A stretch of DNA of 64,000 nt from Cryobacterium breve (GCF_027594785.1 NZ_CP075584.1:3162001-3226000); one strand, 5' to 3'. Counted from the stretch's first letter, positions 9,563 to 19,336 are shown. Program-made: numbers and translations. The notes: generated from the letters alone by a model not told the origin.

Positions 9563-9653
9563 CGCCGAAATCGGAACCTTTCGCGACTCGGGCCGGCGCA
9601 GCAGCGCCTGCGGCGGGTCACGGAAGACTCCGACAGGGGTGGGGTGCTTGTGC

Positions 9654-10340
9654 TCAGTCCGTTTGCAGCAGGATCCCGTCGTGGATCGCGCGCTTCCGCA
9701 GCGCGACCTTGGTTCCGACGTCGAAGCCGGCCAGGCGGTACTTCTCGCGAATCCGCTTGAGGTACGACTTGGCGGTCTCCTCGGAGATGCCGAGCTGGTG
9801 GGCGACGGCCTTGACGGGTTCGCCGGCACCGTAGAGCGCCATCACGCGGCGTTCCTGGGCACTCAGTCGCGGTGAGCCGCCGCCGGTACCCGCGCTGAGC
9901 GCTTCGTCGAGTTCAGCGGAGATGTAGGACTCTCCGTCGAACGCGGCCCGGATCGCGTCGACGATCATGCCCGCCTCTTCGCTCTTCACGAGGTAGCCGA
10001 GCGCCCCGGCGGCGAGTGCCTCGCGCACGAGGCCCGGCTCCGAGTACGTGCTCATCAGGACGGTCTTGACGCCGGCCGTCTTGAGGGTCGAGATCTTGAG
10101 CGAAACGGGGATGTTGTCCTTGAGGTCGAGGTCCAGGAGAACGACGTCGACCGGGAATTCGGGGTGGGTCAGGAGTTCCGGCCACGTCGTCACCGCGGCG
10201 ACCATGTTGATGTCGTCTGCGGCGCCGCGGATCCACTCCGTCAACGCCCCGAGCAGCATCCTGTGGTCGTCCACGAGAGCCAGCCGGATCGGATTCTCCC
10301 GACTGGGCACCGCCCGGGTCGTCGTGCTGATGTTCGTCAC
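9654..10340 (-). CDS. NarL/FixJ-type response regulator
   Basis: This 228-residue regulator has an N-terminal receiver domain (acidic pair in LALVDDHRMLLG, phospho-acceptor Asp in VVLLDLDLKDN, conserved Lys in YLVKSEEAG). A C-terminal LuxR-type helix-turn-helix follows (LSAQERRVMALYGAGEPVKA, HQLGISEETAKSYLKRIREK). The GTG at 10340 is chosen because AGGAGG lies 5 nt upstream; an upstream ATG at 10364 has no such site. It is the last gene of an operon with a sensor kinase and a membrane protein, and is the obvious phosphorylation partner. Target genes are not visible here. Confidence 0.92.
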   Translation of the reverse strand: MTNISTTTRAVPSRENPIRLALVDDHRMLLGALTEWIRGAADDINMVAAVTTWPELLTHPEFPVDVVLLDLDLKDNIPVSLKISTLKTAGVKTVLMSTYSEPGLVREALAAGALGYLVKSEEAGMIVDAIRAAFDGESYISAELDEALSAGTGGGSPRLSAQERRVMALYGAGEPVKAVAHQLGISEETAKSYLKRIREKYRLAGFDVGTKVALRKRAIHDGILLQTD

Positions 10341-10400
10341 TGTTGCCTCCTGTTGCCTGTGCATCCGACTGGAAGCCCGGCGATGCCGGACCAGAAAATT

Positions 10401-11705
10401 TCACGCATCTGCGGGATTGTCAATGCTGCAGTCGATCTCCACGTGGAGACTGCCACCCCGGCTCGACGCGATGTGCGGGCCAACCACCCGGATAGCTTGC
10501 CACGTCTCGGGGTCGACCCTGCGCCGAGGCACACCCGTCGTGGCCAATTCGATGGGGAATCGTAACTTTTGGCGGTCGATCAGGCCATTCGTTGGACGGA
10601 TCGGACCGAGGGAGAGAGCGACGGATGCCTCGGGGCGTTGGGTGTCGCTGATGAGGAGCCAGATGGTGCGCAGCAGGGCGTCACGCTGGGCGGGGTCGAG
10701 CAGCCCGGCGAGCCCGGCCGGGTCGTTGAGGCTCACCGAGGGGCCGAGGAACTCGGACTCCGTGATGGCGTGGTACAGCCAGGTCTCTTTGCGGCCCTGG
10801 ATCAGGTGCAGCCGCAACTGGGTCGCGAGCGACGACGCGGTCGTCGACTTGGCCGCGTTGAGGGGGAGCGCGGTGCGGCCCTTGGCCACGTCGTCGAGCA
10901 GGGTCTCCGCGTCGAGGTCGATCCGCGCGAGTTCCTCCGAGGCGAGCATGCCCACCGCGAACCTCGGCTGGGAGACCGTGCTCTGCACGAGCACGAGGTC
11001 CAGTTCGCGCTGCACCATGCGATGGAACGAGCGAACGATTGCGACGCCGAGGAGTGGGGGGATCACGGCGAGGCCGAACGCGACGAGCTCCGGCGCGAAG
11101 GACAGCGGGTCGCTCCGCGGCTCTGTTACCGCGAACACGGCCAGGAGCGTGCCCAGGACGGCCGTCGAGGAGACGACGTCCCTGCCGCGCCGAACCGTCA
11201 CGAGCGCGATCAGCAGGCTCCCGACGGCGGCGGCCGCCGTCGGGAAGACGCCCCGGTCGGCGCCGGCGTGGGACCCGGCCAGGTCGAGCGCAACGACGAC
11301 GGCCGCCGATGCGAGGGCCGCGGCGAACAGCCAGTCGGGCATCCGCGCGGATAGCCGTTGCACGACGGCGATGGTGAATGCCGTCGCCGCGACCAGGATC
11401 ACCCAGGCCACGAGGGTCGGGACGGGAGTCGAGTAACGGGGCAACTGCTCGAGGCATTCCCAGAGCAGGTAGGCGGCGACGATGCCCCCGGCGACGGAGA
11501 GGCCGATTCCGAGGTGGCGTCCACCGAGGCCGATCTGGTTGGCACGCGTCGTCTTGACGGTGCGTTCCGGCCGGCGGAAGCTGCGGCGCCGGTCCTGGCG
11601 TTCCTGGCGTCCGTGCTCCGCGAGCGGGCCGGCCTCTGTGGCCACGCGCCGGGCCGGGCGATGGATGCCGCGCTCGGGCTGGACGGTGGCGCTGCGGCCG
11701 CTCAC
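10401..11705 (-). CDS. Membrane protein of a two-component operon, no recognisable kinase domain
   Basis: This 434-residue protein has a basic N-terminus (about 60 residues) and around six hydrophobic segments (for example LGIGLSVAGGIVAAYLLWE and LVAWVILVAATAFTIAVV). Its cytoplasmic C-terminus of about 200 residues contains neither a phosphorylatable H-box nor ATP-binding N/G boxes that I can see. Its GTG overlaps the TGA of the sensor kinase gene (GTGA), and the response regulator follows 60 nt later. It looks like a sensory or inhibitory partner that shares its layout with the kinase but has lost or never had catalysis. I do not recognise a named family. Confidence 0.75.
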   Translation of the reverse strand: MSGRSATVQPERGIHRPARRVATEAGPLAEHGRQERQDRRRSFRRPERTVKTTRANQIGLGGRHLGIGLSVAGGIVAAYLLWECLEQLPRYSTPVPTLVAWVILVAATAFTIAVVQRLSARMPDWLFAAALASAAVVVALDLAGSHAGADRGVFPTAAAAVGSLLIALVTVRRGRDVVSSTAVLGTLLAVFAVTEPRSDPLSFAPELVAFGLAVIPPLLGVAIVRSFHRMVQRELDLVLVQSTVSQPRFAVGMLASEELARIDLDAETLLDDVAKGRTALPLNAAKSTTASSLATQLRLHLIQGRKETWLYHAITESEFLGPSVSLNDPAGLAGLLDPAQRDALLRTIWLLISDTQRPEASVALSLGPIRPTNGLIDRQKLRFPIELATTGVPRRRVDPETWQAIRVVGPHIASSRGGSLHVEIDCSIDNPADA

Positions 11706-12872
11706 TTGGGCACCTCGAGCACAACGGTCGTTCCCGAGCCAGGGGAGGAGAACAGTCGGGCGTTGCCGCCGACGTCGCGGAGCCTGGCGACGACGGACTC
11801 GGCGAAGCCGAGGCGTTCCGGGCTGACCGCTGCGAGGTCGAAGCCGACGCCCGCGTCGGTGACCATGGCGCGCACCGTCGTGTCGTCGTCGGTGATCGTG
11901 ACGTCGGCGCGGGCGACCCCGGCGTGCCTGCGCACGTTCTCGAGGCACTCGCCGAGAGCGAGCAGGAAGGAGTCCAGGACGGTGCTCGGCAGCAGGACCT
12001 GCCCGCTCCCGTGCCAGTCCACCTCGAGTCCCATTCGCTTGAAGCGCTGTTTCACGGATTCGAGGGTGCTGCCGAGGGTCGACTCGGAGGCGCGCTCGAG
12101 CGTGTAGACCCCCGAGCGGTGCGGGGTCGGCAGCCCGCCGAGCCGGAGCCTGCCTGAGCAGCCTGGCGTCATCCCCGGCCTGCTGGCGCAAGGCGGCGGG
12201 GCTCACGCCGACGCCGGAGTGCGCGAGCAGGGTGAGCGTGGCGAGGACGGTGTCGTGCAGGAGCCTGGCGTCCTGGCGGCGCTGGGCCTCGAGCTCGCTC
12301 GCGTGCCGTTCGGCGAGGTGGGCGCGGCCGATCTCGGCGATGCGCTGCATGACGCGGGGAATGCTCTGCGCGATCCACCAGCCGGCGATCGCGATCGCGA
12401 ACCAGCCGGTGAGGGTGAGCATGACCGGCACGAGGGCGTCATCGGTGAGCCGCGAAGCACTGAGCACGCTCGCGAGGGTCGTGCCGAAGGCGGCGCCCAA
12501 CAGGATGAGCCGGCGCCCTGTGGTGACGAGCACCAGCGCGACGCAACCGATCACAGGAGAGGCGACGCACGCGATCACAGCCTGTTCGCCGAGGTTGAGT
12601 CCCGATGTTCCCCGGCCGACGAAGCCGATGACGAGGACCATCGCCACACCGCAGACGACGATGACCGCAGCCCACCTCAGGTGCCCGTTGCGGCCGAGCA
12701 GGTACTGGGCGCCGACTATCACGAGAAGAAGGGGAAGGCTCAGGGCGAGCGCCAACCGGTCGGGGCCGCCCGGTATCAGAAGGGCCAGGAACGCGGCGAT
12801 GGAACCCGCAAGACCGGTCAGCTGTGCGCCCTTGCGCAGCAGCCGATCCCGTTCCTTGAAAATGCGTTGCAT
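11702..12872 (-). CDS. Sensor histidine kinase, HisKA_3-like (frameshifted as written)
   Basis: The N-terminal half has about six hydrophobic segments (LTGLAGSIAAFLALLIPGG onwards). It is followed by a dimerisation/phospho-acceptor helix with LLHDTVLATLTLLAHSG and a HATPase_c domain (ALGECLENVRRHAGVARADV, TDAGVGFDL, GSGTTVVLEVPK). The two halves are in different frames because of one extra base at 12149/12150 (CAGGCTC for CAGCTC on the coding strand). Without it the protein is 389 residues, normal for the NarX/DesK-like class. It is the first gene of the kinase, membrane protein, response regulator operon and presumably phosphorylates the regulator. The signal is unknown. Confidence 0.85.
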
Positions 12873-13089
12873 ACCCGTAGCATTGCCCCTCGTCGTGCTC
12901 CACAGAGCACCATATCCGGACGCGGCGGGTTTCGACACGCGCGCGGCACTCAGTTTCGCGAATGTGCCTTGTTTACGGGCCACGCGAGTGGGGGGATCCG
13001 GCTGGAAGGGGAGCGCCGGCGGCATTTGGGCGCGTCCAGGGGGAACAGTTAGGCGCCTCGAGCTTTGTCGGGTCAGCATCCGTGATTCC

Positions 13090-14590
13090 TCAGGTTGTTT
13101 TCACCCTAGCAGCCTCGTCGATTACCCCCGACCCGGTGCCCCCCGTTTCGGCGCGGCCCGAGTCCCTGACGCCTGGTTCCATACCTCCCTGGTCGAGGCG
13201 GAATGGCGGGTATTCGTCCCGGAACAGTGCCGTGTACACGACGACCCGGAACACCCATCGATTGATGCCCAGGATGAAATCGAACAGGGGCTGCCGGTAA
13301 CGGCCCGTGAACAACAGCATCAGTCCGGCAATGAACACGAGGAGGCCGAGCAGTGATACCCCGGTCGTCGTCGAATAGGTGGTGTTCCCGATCGTGTAGC
13401 GCGCGGTCGGGGTGCTGGTCAGGGCGGTCACGATGAGAATCTGCGGGATGGCGAGCAGCCACCACTTGACCAGGACGAGCCCGTGGGACAGCCGCTCGGG
13501 GTAGGCGATGTCGAGGTCCGCGGGGTAGTCGGCCGGTGCGAGGCTGAACGGCGGGTACCGGTCGGTGCCGAGCGCCGAATACGAGTAGAAGGCGACCCGC
13601 CAGGCTCCAGCGCAGCACGCCCACGTTGAAGGTGAAGAGCGAGCGGGGGTACCGGCCGGTGAACAGGATGGCGAAGCCCGCGACGATCGTCGTCACGGAC
13701 GCGGCGAACCAGAGGAAGAACAGAACGACGACGTGCGGGAAGATCAGGATCCATTTCACGAGCCACAGGCCCCTGGACAGGTCGGGTTGCAGGGTGCCCT
13801 CGAGGCGCGCAGGGTAGACCGGACCGGGCGGGCCCGGCGGGCCGGCAGTGCCGACAGTGTTGTCGGCGTGCCCGCTCGGACCCTCCGTGGGGTCTCGCCT
13901 GCCGAGCCCCATCGCGCCGAAGATCACGAGGAGCACCCCGGCCACGAGCAGCAGGCCGCCGCCGAGCAGCAGTGCGACCGCCGCGGGCACGAAGAGTGCT
14001 GACCGGACGCCGGCCCGCGCCTGCACGTCGACGCCCTGGGTCGCATCCGCGTTCATGACGACGACGGCCCAGTCGCCGCCCTCGACCGGCCAGACGACGC
14101 GTTGCGTTCCCGGCCCGGAGGCCGCGACCGTCCACCAGGGCTGGCTGCCGGGGCGGGCGGGACGCCTGCTGCCGGGGACCTCGCGGTACTCGGTGCGGAA
14201 CGGCGAGGAGTTCACGGAGGTGAGCTCGCTATGCGCGACGGAGGCGAGGTAACGCTCCACTTCTGACCGCGGCCCGATACCGATGAAGACCCCGGTGCCG
14301 CGGGCGCTTGTCGCCTCGAGCATCACGGTCGCGAGCCCGGCGGGTATCCCGCCGGAGCCCGCCTGAGTGCCGCTCTCCGTGCCTGTGCCCGTCCCTGTGC
14401 CGGTCTCGAGGTTCGGCGAAGTGATCGCGTACGAGGCCACCGACAACGTGCCGGATGGAGTGGTCAGGAATCCGTCCCTGCCCTGCCCGGCCGCGACCGT
14501 CGCCGCGGCGACGCCGCCGGCGAGCATGCCGATGCCGGAAAGGGTGAGCAGCGTTCCGACGATGACCATGACGACGTAGCCGGCTTTCAT
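13090..14590 (-). CDS. DUF4389-domain membrane protein (frameshifted as written)
   Basis: After an N-terminal membrane segment (YVVMVIVGTLLTLSGIGMLA) comes an extracytoplasmic region of about 170 residues and a second membrane segment (LFVPAAVALLLGGGLLLVAG). Two DUF4389 repeats follow, each with a membrane helix plus LFTGRYPRSLFTFNVGVLRW or LFTGRYRQPLFDFILGINRW. One extra base at 13603/13604 (AGCCTGG for AGCTGG on the coding strand, restoring W-S-W) splits repeat one; repaired length is 499 residues. The ATG at 14590 is preceded by GAGGAGGAG; a GTG at 14593 is directly upstream. Function is unknown; the family is common in actinobacterial membranes. Confidence 0.8.
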
Positions 14591-14721
14591 CACGGGACTC
14601 CTCCTCGCTGGGCGGGCTGATCAGGCAGGCGGTGGCCGGGTTCCCTGTCAGGGTCGTCCGGAATGCCTGCCCTGTCAATCGCCGGGCAGCGCTCGCCGGG
14701 CAGCGGAAGGTCAGCGGAAAG

Positions 14722-15924
14722 TCAGCGGAGGAGGCGGCCGAGTTGCTCGCCGACGGCGGCATTCTCGATCAGGAACCCGTCGTGGCCGTAGCTCGAGGAG
14801 AGCACGACGGGTTCGGTGCCGTCGAGGCCGTTGCGCAGGTGCGCCGCGATCCGGCGCTGGCCTTCGACGGGGAAGAGCCGGTCGCTGTCGATCCCGACGA
14901 CGAGGGTGGTCGCCGCGATCGAAGAGAGGGCCTCGGCGAGCGAGCCGCGACCGCGGGACACGTCGTGGGAATTCATCGCCTCGACGAGGACGATGTAGCT
15001 GTTCGCGTCGAAACGGCGGGTGAACTTATTGCCGTGGAAATCGAGGTAGGACTCGACGGCGAACCGGCCGCCAGAACCCAGCGGGGAGATCCGACTCTGC
15101 CAGCCGCGTTCGAATCGTTCGTTGAGCTCTGTGGGACTGCGGTAGTTCAGCAGGGCCATCCGCCGGGCGAGGGCGAGCCCGCGGGTCGGGCCCTCGCCAT
15201 CGACGGCGTCGTAGTAGTCGCCGGACCGGAAGAGAGGGTCGCTGCGGATGGCTTCGATCTGCACCGAATTCAGGGCGATCTGGTCGGCCGTCGTCACCGG
15301 GGGCGCGGCGAGGATCGCGAGCCGGTCCACCCGGTCCGGCTGGTCGATCGCCCATTCGAGGGCATGCATTCCGCCCATCGACCCGCCGACGACGAGGGCC
15401 CAGGCATCGATCCCGATCCGATCGGCGAAGGCGACCTGTGCGGCTACCTGATCGCGAATGGTCAGGTAGGGGAAGCGGATGCCCCACTCCGAGCCGTCCG
15501 GGGCGAGTGACGACGGGCCCGTGCTGCCCTGGCAGCCACCGAGCATGTTCGGCGCGACAACGAAATAGCGGTCGGTGTCGATGGCGAGACCGGGGCCGAC
15601 GATGCCGCCCCACCAGCCGGCGGTCGCGTGGCCGGGCCCCGCCGCGCCGAGGAGATGGCTGTCCCCGGTGAGGGCGTGCAGCACGAGCACCGCGTTGTCC
15701 CGCGCGGGCGAGAGCTCGCCCCACGTCTCGTAGGCGATCCGTATGGCACCCAGCCGTCCGCCGGCCTCGAGCTCGAGCGGGCCCACGTCCTGGAACCTGC
15801 GGTTGCCGACGGGGTCGCCATCGCGCCACGCGCCCGTCGCCGGGGGTTTGCCGAGCAGCGAGCGCGTCTGAGCCTCGGTGATGAAGCTGGACGGGACCGT
15901 GTCCGCCGAGGTCTGCCATTCCAT
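14722..15924 (-). CDS. metX: Homoserine O-acetyltransferase
   Basis: This 400-residue alpha/beta-hydrolase-fold enzyme acetylates homoserine from acetyl-CoA, the activation step of methionine synthesis by direct sulfhydrylation. Visible signatures are NMLGGCQGSTGPSSLAPDG, the nucleophile elbow GGSMGGMHALEWA, the catalytic Asp region VVGIDSDRLFP and the catalytic His in SSYGHDGFLIE. Length is typical. It pairs functionally with metY at 17847-19178, but three regulatory genes separate them here, whereas in many relatives the two are adjacent. A CAGAAT sequence lies 8 nt upstream of the ATG and could be the -10. Confidence 0.95.
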   Translation of the reverse strand: MEWQTSADTVPSSFITEAQTRSLLGKPPATGAWRDGDPVGNRRFQDVGPLELEAGGRLGAIRIAYETWGELSPARDNAVLVLHALTGDSHLLGAAGPGHATAGWWGGIVGPGLAIDTDRYFVVAPNMLGGCQGSTGPSSLAPDGSEWGIRFPYLTIRDQVAAQVAFADRIGIDAWALVVGGSMGGMHALEWAIDQPDRVDRLAILAAPPVTTADQIALNSVQIEAIRSDPLFRSGDYYDAVDGEGPTRGLALARRMALLNYRSPTELNERFERGWQSRISPLGSGGRFAVESYLDFHGNKFTRRFDANSYIVLVEAMNSHDVSRGRGSLAEALSSIAATTLVVGIDSDRLFPVEGQRRIAAHLRNGLDGTEPVVLSSSYGHDGFLIENAAVGEQLGRLLR

Positions 15925-15968
15925 ATGCCCTCATTCTGCCCGCTCGGACGCGCCCGCGTCCTTTTGTT

Positions 15969-16003
15969 ACGCGCGCTTGTCACGCGCGCTTGTCACGCAC
16001 GCT
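15969..16003. repeat. 13-bp tandem repeat upstream of a TetR gene
   Basis: Two exact copies of ACGCGCGCTTGTC (15969-15981 and 15982-15994) are followed by a partial third, ACGCACGCT. They lie between the start of metX and the TetR operator. They could be an extra protein-binding array or only slippage. Confidence 0.6.
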
Positions 16004-16005
16004 GC

Positions 16006-16033
16006 CACTTCTCGGACAGGTGTCCGAGAAGTG
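16006..16033. promoter_or_regulatory. TetR operator, perfect 13-bp inverted repeat
   Basis: The arms CACTTCTCGGACA and TGTCCGAGAAGTG are exact reverse complements around a two-base centre. The site ends one base before the -10 element of the TetR gene at 16035-16040, so binding would block that promoter, and it is 82 bp from the metX start on the other strand. Confidence 0.8.
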
Positions 16034-16034
16034 C

Positions 16035-16040
16035 TAGACT
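16035..16040 (+). promoter_or_regulatory. -10 element of a leaderless TetR-gene promoter
   Basis: TAGACT matches TANNNT and lies exactly 6 nt before the ATG at 16047, with the operator covering the expected -35 region. There is no room for a Shine-Dalgarno sequence. Confidence 0.55.
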
Positions 16041-16046
16041 GTCCTG

Positions 16047-16673
16047 ATGACCCGCACCGAGTATGTCCGAGAACCCGCGGTGCGCGGTACAATCAGCGCC
16101 GTGCGTGCCTCGGACCCGCGGGCGGAGCGCACCAGGCAGGCCATTTTCTCGGCGGTCCGCACTCTCATGACCCAGCGCGTCGCATCCGTCTCGGTCAGCG
16201 ACATCGTACGCACGGCCTCGATCAGCCGCAGTTCGTTCTATGCGCACTTCAGCAGCCTCGATGATCTCGCGACCGGTTTCCTCCGTGAGCAGTTCGCCGA
16301 GATCGGTGTGACCGGGTTCGACCTGCGCAGCGACGACCTCACCGGGGCTCAGGCGGCACGCGCCGGCTACCAGCGTCTCATTTCCCACATCGTGGAGCAC
16401 TATCCGCTCTACGCGAGCGTGCTCGACCTTCCGATCACCCGCACGGCATACGACGACGAGATCGAGGCGTACTCGCGCCGCCTCGTCGAATCGCTCGTGG
16501 CGCTCTCCGGTGCTCCCCGGGTCGTACATCCCGAATCCTTCGCCACCTATGTGGCCGGGGGAGCGCTCACCCTGATCAGCGCCTGGATGCGCGGCCAGCT
16601 CGACGTCACGGACGACGAGATCGTCGACCAGCTGGTCGAATTCTTACCCGTATGGCTGGTCGACGCGGCCTAG
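16047..16673 (+). CDS. TetR-family transcriptional regulator
   Basis: This 208-residue repressor has an N-terminal helix-turn-helix ([37 protein letters not shown], a typical TetR recognition helix ending in SSFYAHFSS). An all-helical ligand domain follows with no recognisable specificity. The perfect palindrome immediately upstream makes autorepression likely. The nearest divergent gene is metX, so it may also act there; the downstream gene is carD on the same strand. The inducer is unknown. Confidence 0.92.
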   Translation: MTRTEYVREPAVRGTISAVRASDPRAERTRQAIFSAVRTLMTQRVASVSVSDIVRTASISRSSFYAHFSSLDDLATGFLREQFAEIGVTGFDLRSDDLTGAQAARAGYQRLISHIVEHYPLYASVLDLPITRTAYDDEIEAYSRRLVESLVALSGAPRVVHPESFATYVAGGALTLISAWMRGQLDVTDDEIVDQLVEFLPVWLVDAA

Positions 16674-16761
16674 CGCCGCTCGCCCTGCACCCGCAAACCA
16701 CCACACGACCGACCGACGATGGTCGCGAGAACCCCGCATCACCAACGAACAGAGGCAGCAC

Positions 16762-17274
16762 ATGAATTTCACCGTGGGAGAAACCCTGGTCTACCCGCAC
16801 CACGGCGCGGTCACCATCACCGAAATCACGACCCGCGCTGTGAAGGGGATTGAGAAGAAGTTCATGACCCTCACCGTGCACGCGAACGACCTCACGATCA
16901 AGCTGCCGATCGAGAACGCCGAGCTCGTCGGCGTGCGCGACGTCATCGACAACGCCGGCGTCCAGGCCGTCTTCGACGTGCTCCGCGAATCCTTCGTCGA
17001 AGAGCCGGGGAACTGGTCGCGCCGGTACAAGGCCAACCAGGAGAAGATGGCGAGCGGCAGCGTCTACCGCGTCGGCGAGGTCGTCCGCGACCTGTGGCGT
17101 CGTGACCAGGAACGCGGCGTGTCCGCCGGCGAGAAGAACATGCTCGTCAAGGCCCGTCAGGTGCTCGTGTCCGAACTCGCGCTCGCCCAGAACTCGACGA
17201 GCGAAGAGGCATCCGCCGTCCTCGACACCGTGCTGGCAAGCTCGATCCCCGCGACCGACACCACCGCGGCCTAG
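16762..17274 (+). CDS. carD: CarD-family transcriptional regulator
   Basis: This 170-residue protein has an N-terminal RNA-polymerase-interacting Tudor-like domain ([20 protein letters not shown], then [20 protein letters not shown]) and a C-terminal helical DNA-binding domain with the characteristic [20 protein letters not shown] and [19 protein letters not shown]. In actinobacteria CarD binds RNA polymerase beta and stabilises open complexes at rRNA and many other promoters, and is usually essential. The opening [11 protein letters not shown] is a family fingerprint. It stands alone, with AGAGGCAGCAC before the ATG providing a purine-rich ribosome-binding region. Confidence 0.95.
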   Translation: MNFTVGETLVYPHHGAVTITEITTRAVKGIEKKFMTLTVHANDLTIKLPIENAELVGVRDVIDNAGVQAVFDVLRESFVEEPGNWSRRYKANQEKMASGSVYRVGEVVRDLWRRDQERGVSAGEKNMLVKARQVLVSELALAQNSTSEEASAVLDTVLASSIPATDTTAA

Positions 17275-17277
17275 GGA

Positions 17278-17703
17278 CTACTCCGGCTCGCCGGTCCAGC
17301 CGAGGTTGCGCGCGACCCGCTCGAGGGTGGCGAGGGTCGTGGCGTAATCGGCTGGGCTGACGTCCTCGGTCGCGGCTTCCCGGTTCACCGCGACGACCTC
17401 GGCGAGGCGCTGATAGGCGATCCGGCCGCGGTCGGTGATCGCGTACCCGGCCTCCGACACGGTGACCCAACCGCTCTCGACGAGTTCGGCGAGGTGCTCG
17501 ACGACGGTCTCGCCCTCGGCGTCGAGGAACGGAGCGACCTCGCGGGTGAGCTGGTCGACGGAGGCGGGGCCACGGGACAGCATCCCGAGCAGCTGCCACT
17601 GCCGCCGCGTCACCCCGTGTTCCTCGAGGGTCGTCGCGAATTGCTCGTTGATCAGTTGGTCGACGAGCTTGAGCCAGTATCCGATCGGTCGCAGGTCAGT
17701 CAT
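17278..17703 (-). CDS. MarR-like winged-helix regulator
   Basis: This 141-residue protein reads IGYWLKLVDQLINEQFATTL, EEHGVTRRQWQLLGMLSRGP and VVEHLAELVESGWVTVSEAG, the helix-turn-helix and wing arrangement of the MarR superfamily. It is convergent with carD (three bases between stops) and lies downstream of metY on the same strand, separated by the palindromic element at 17746-17832. I see no operator in its promoter that would show autoregulation. Target and ligand are unknown. Confidence 0.85.
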   Translation of the reverse strand: MTDLRPIGYWLKLVDQLINEQFATTLEEHGVTRRQWQLLGMLSRGPASVDQLTREVAPFLDAEGETVVEHLAELVESGWVTVSEAGYAITDRGRIAYQRLAEVVAVNREAATEDVSPADYATTLATLERVARNLGWTGEPE

Positions 17704-17745
17704 ACCGACAGGATATTCACGGACGCGTCATCCGGATCGTTCTGT

Positions 17746-17832
17746 GAACCAATTCGACGGAGATTGTGCCTCGCGCGGCCCGAAAACGGCCTGCAACGTA
17801 CAATTCCGGCAGAATCTCCGTCGAATCGGTTC
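17746..17832. repeat. Dispersed palindromic element, copy 1
   Basis: Two 25-bp arms (17746-17770 and 17808-17832) are reverse complements with two mismatches, around a 37-bp centre. The arm consensus, AACCAATTCGACGGAGATTT, is shared with a second element of nearly equal size at 40337-40421. This copy lies between the end of metY and the start of the MarR-like gene. It may be a REP- or MITE-like element, or a folded RNA signal at transcript ends. Confidence 0.75.
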
Positions 17833-17846
17833 GGGGTGCTGGTGAC

Positions 17847-19178
17847 TCAGGCGTTCGCGCGGGAGGCCTCGACCACGGCGCGGGCCGCGGCGAGTCCCTG
17901 CTCGAGGTCGGCCTTGAGGTCGATGATGTTCTCGATCCCGACGGACAGGCGCACGAGGCCGGGGGTGACGCCGCTCGTGAGCTGCTGCTCAGGGGTGAGC
18001 TGGGCATGCGTGGTCGAGGCCGGGTGGATCACGAGCGAACGGACGTCGCCGATGTTGGCCAGGTGGCTGAAGAGCTCGAGGTTGTCGACGAGCGCGCGGC
18101 CGGCATCCACCCCGCCCTTGAGCTCGAAGGAGACCACGGCGCCGACGCCCTTGGGGGCGTACTTGTTGGCGGTCGCGTACCAGGGACTCGACGGCAGGCC
18201 GGCGTAGTTGACCGAGGCGATGTCCGGGTGGTTCTCGAGCCACTCTGCGATGTCCTGGGCGTTCTGCACGTGGCGCTCGATGCGCAGGCTCAGGGTCTCG
18301 ATGCCCTGGATCAGCTGCCACGCGCTCGCGGGGGCGATGGCGCTGCCGAGGTCGCGGAGCAGCTGCACGCGCGCCTTGATGATGTATGCGATGCCGTCGC
18401 CGACCGCGCCGGTGTAGCTGACGCCGTGGTAGGACGGGTCCGGCTCGGTGAGGCCCGGGAACTTCTCGACGTTCTTCGACCACTCGAAGGTGCCGCCGTC
18501 GACGATGACGCCGCCGATGATCGCGCCGTGGCCGCCGAGGAACTTGGTGGCCGAGTGCACGATGATGTCGGCGCCGTGCTCGAACGGGCGGATCAGGTAG
18601 GGGGTCGCGATCGTGCTGTCGACGATGAGGGGTACGCCATTGGAGTGGGCGACGTCCGCGACGAGCGAGATGTCGAGAACGTTGATCTTGGGGTTGCCGA
18701 TGGTCTCGGCGAAGAACAGCTTGGTGTTCGGGCGCACGGCGCGGGCCCACTCTGCGGCGTCGTCCTGGTCCTCGACGAAGGTCGTCTCGATGCCGAGCTT
18801 GGCGAGGGTGTACTTGAAGAGGTTGTAGGTTCCGCCGTAGATCGAACTCGAGGAGACGATGTGGTCGCCGGCCTGGGCGATGTTCAGCACGGCGAAGGTC
18901 GATGCGGCCTGGCCGGAGGCGAGGAGCAGTGCCGCGGTGCCGCCTTCGAGCGCGGCGATGCGCTCTTCGACGACGGCCTGGGTCGGGTTCATGATGCGGG
19001 TGTAGATGTTGCCGAATTCGGCGAGTGCGAACAGGTTCTGGGCGTGCTGCGCGTTGTTGAACACGTAGGACGTGGTCTGGTAGATCGGGGTGGCGCGTGC
19101 GTTGGTGACCGGGTCGGGGTGCGCGCCCGAGTGCACCTGCTTGGTTTCGAACTGCCAGGCGGCCGCGTTGTCGCTCAT
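17847..19178 (-). CDS. metY: O-acetylhomoserine sulfhydrylase
   Basis: This 443-residue PLP enzyme makes homocysteine from O-acetylhomoserine and sulfide, using the product of MetX. It belongs to the Cys/Met metabolism PLP family: the start [20 protein letters not shown], the segment [20 protein letters not shown], and the cofactor lysine in [17 protein letters not shown] are all clear. The ATG at 19178 is preceded by AGGGAG. A promoter with TTGCCG and TAGACT lies upstream. I looked for a SAM riboswitch in the roughly 50-nt leader and see none. Confidence 0.95.
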   Translation of the reverse strand: MSDNAAAWQFETKQVHSGAHPDPVTNARATPIYQTTSYVFNNAQHAQNLFALAEFGNIYTRIMNPTQAVVEERIAALEGGTAALLLASGQAASTFAVLNIAQAGDHIVSSSSIYGGTYNLFKYTLAKLGIETTFVEDQDDAAEWARAVRPNTKLFFAETIGNPKINVLDISLVADVAHSNGVPLIVDSTIATPYLIRPFEHGADIIVHSATKFLGGHGAIIGGVIVDGGTFEWSKNVEKFPGLTEPDPSYHGVSYTGAVGDGIAYIIKARVQLLRDLGSAIAPASAWQLIQGIETLSLRIERHVQNAQDIAEWLENHPDIASVNYAGLPSSPWYATANKYAPKGVGAVVSFELKGGVDAGRALVDNLELFSHLANIGDVRSLVIHPASTTHAQLTPEQQLTSGVTPGLVRLSVGIENIIDLKADLEQGLAAARAVVEASRANA

Positions 19179-19233
19179 GAAGAACTCCCTGTAATCCGTG
19201 ACGAGCGTGGACCGTCCATCGCTCTTGGCTGCG

Positions 19234-19263
19234 AGTCTAGGCACGCGTTCGCGGGGTCGGCAA
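19234..19263 (-). promoter_or_regulatory. metY promoter
   Basis: On the minus strand TTGCCG (19263-19258) and TAGACT (19239-19234) are 18 bp apart, a good -35/-10 pair, predicting a leader of about 50 nt before the metY ATG. Confidence 0.5.
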
Positions 19264-19330
19264 TGGCGCCGAAACACGGCGTCATCTACGGGTGTGCCCG
19301 GGCGGCGGAGCCTGCGCCGCGTGCCGCGAG

Positions 19331-19336
19331 CAGAAT
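19331..19336 (+). promoter_or_regulatory. -10-like element of a probable leaderless hydrolase/LuxR promoter
   Basis: CAGAAT lies exactly 6 nt before the ATG at 19343. The same string CAGAATGGG precedes the leaderless-type start at 21057, which supports both calls. Confidence 0.4.

Noticed and set aside
9563..9653. Terminator hairpin between the MFS and response-regulator genes
   Set aside because: The GC-rich complementary stretch has several mismatches and no clear stem-loop, so I do not call it.
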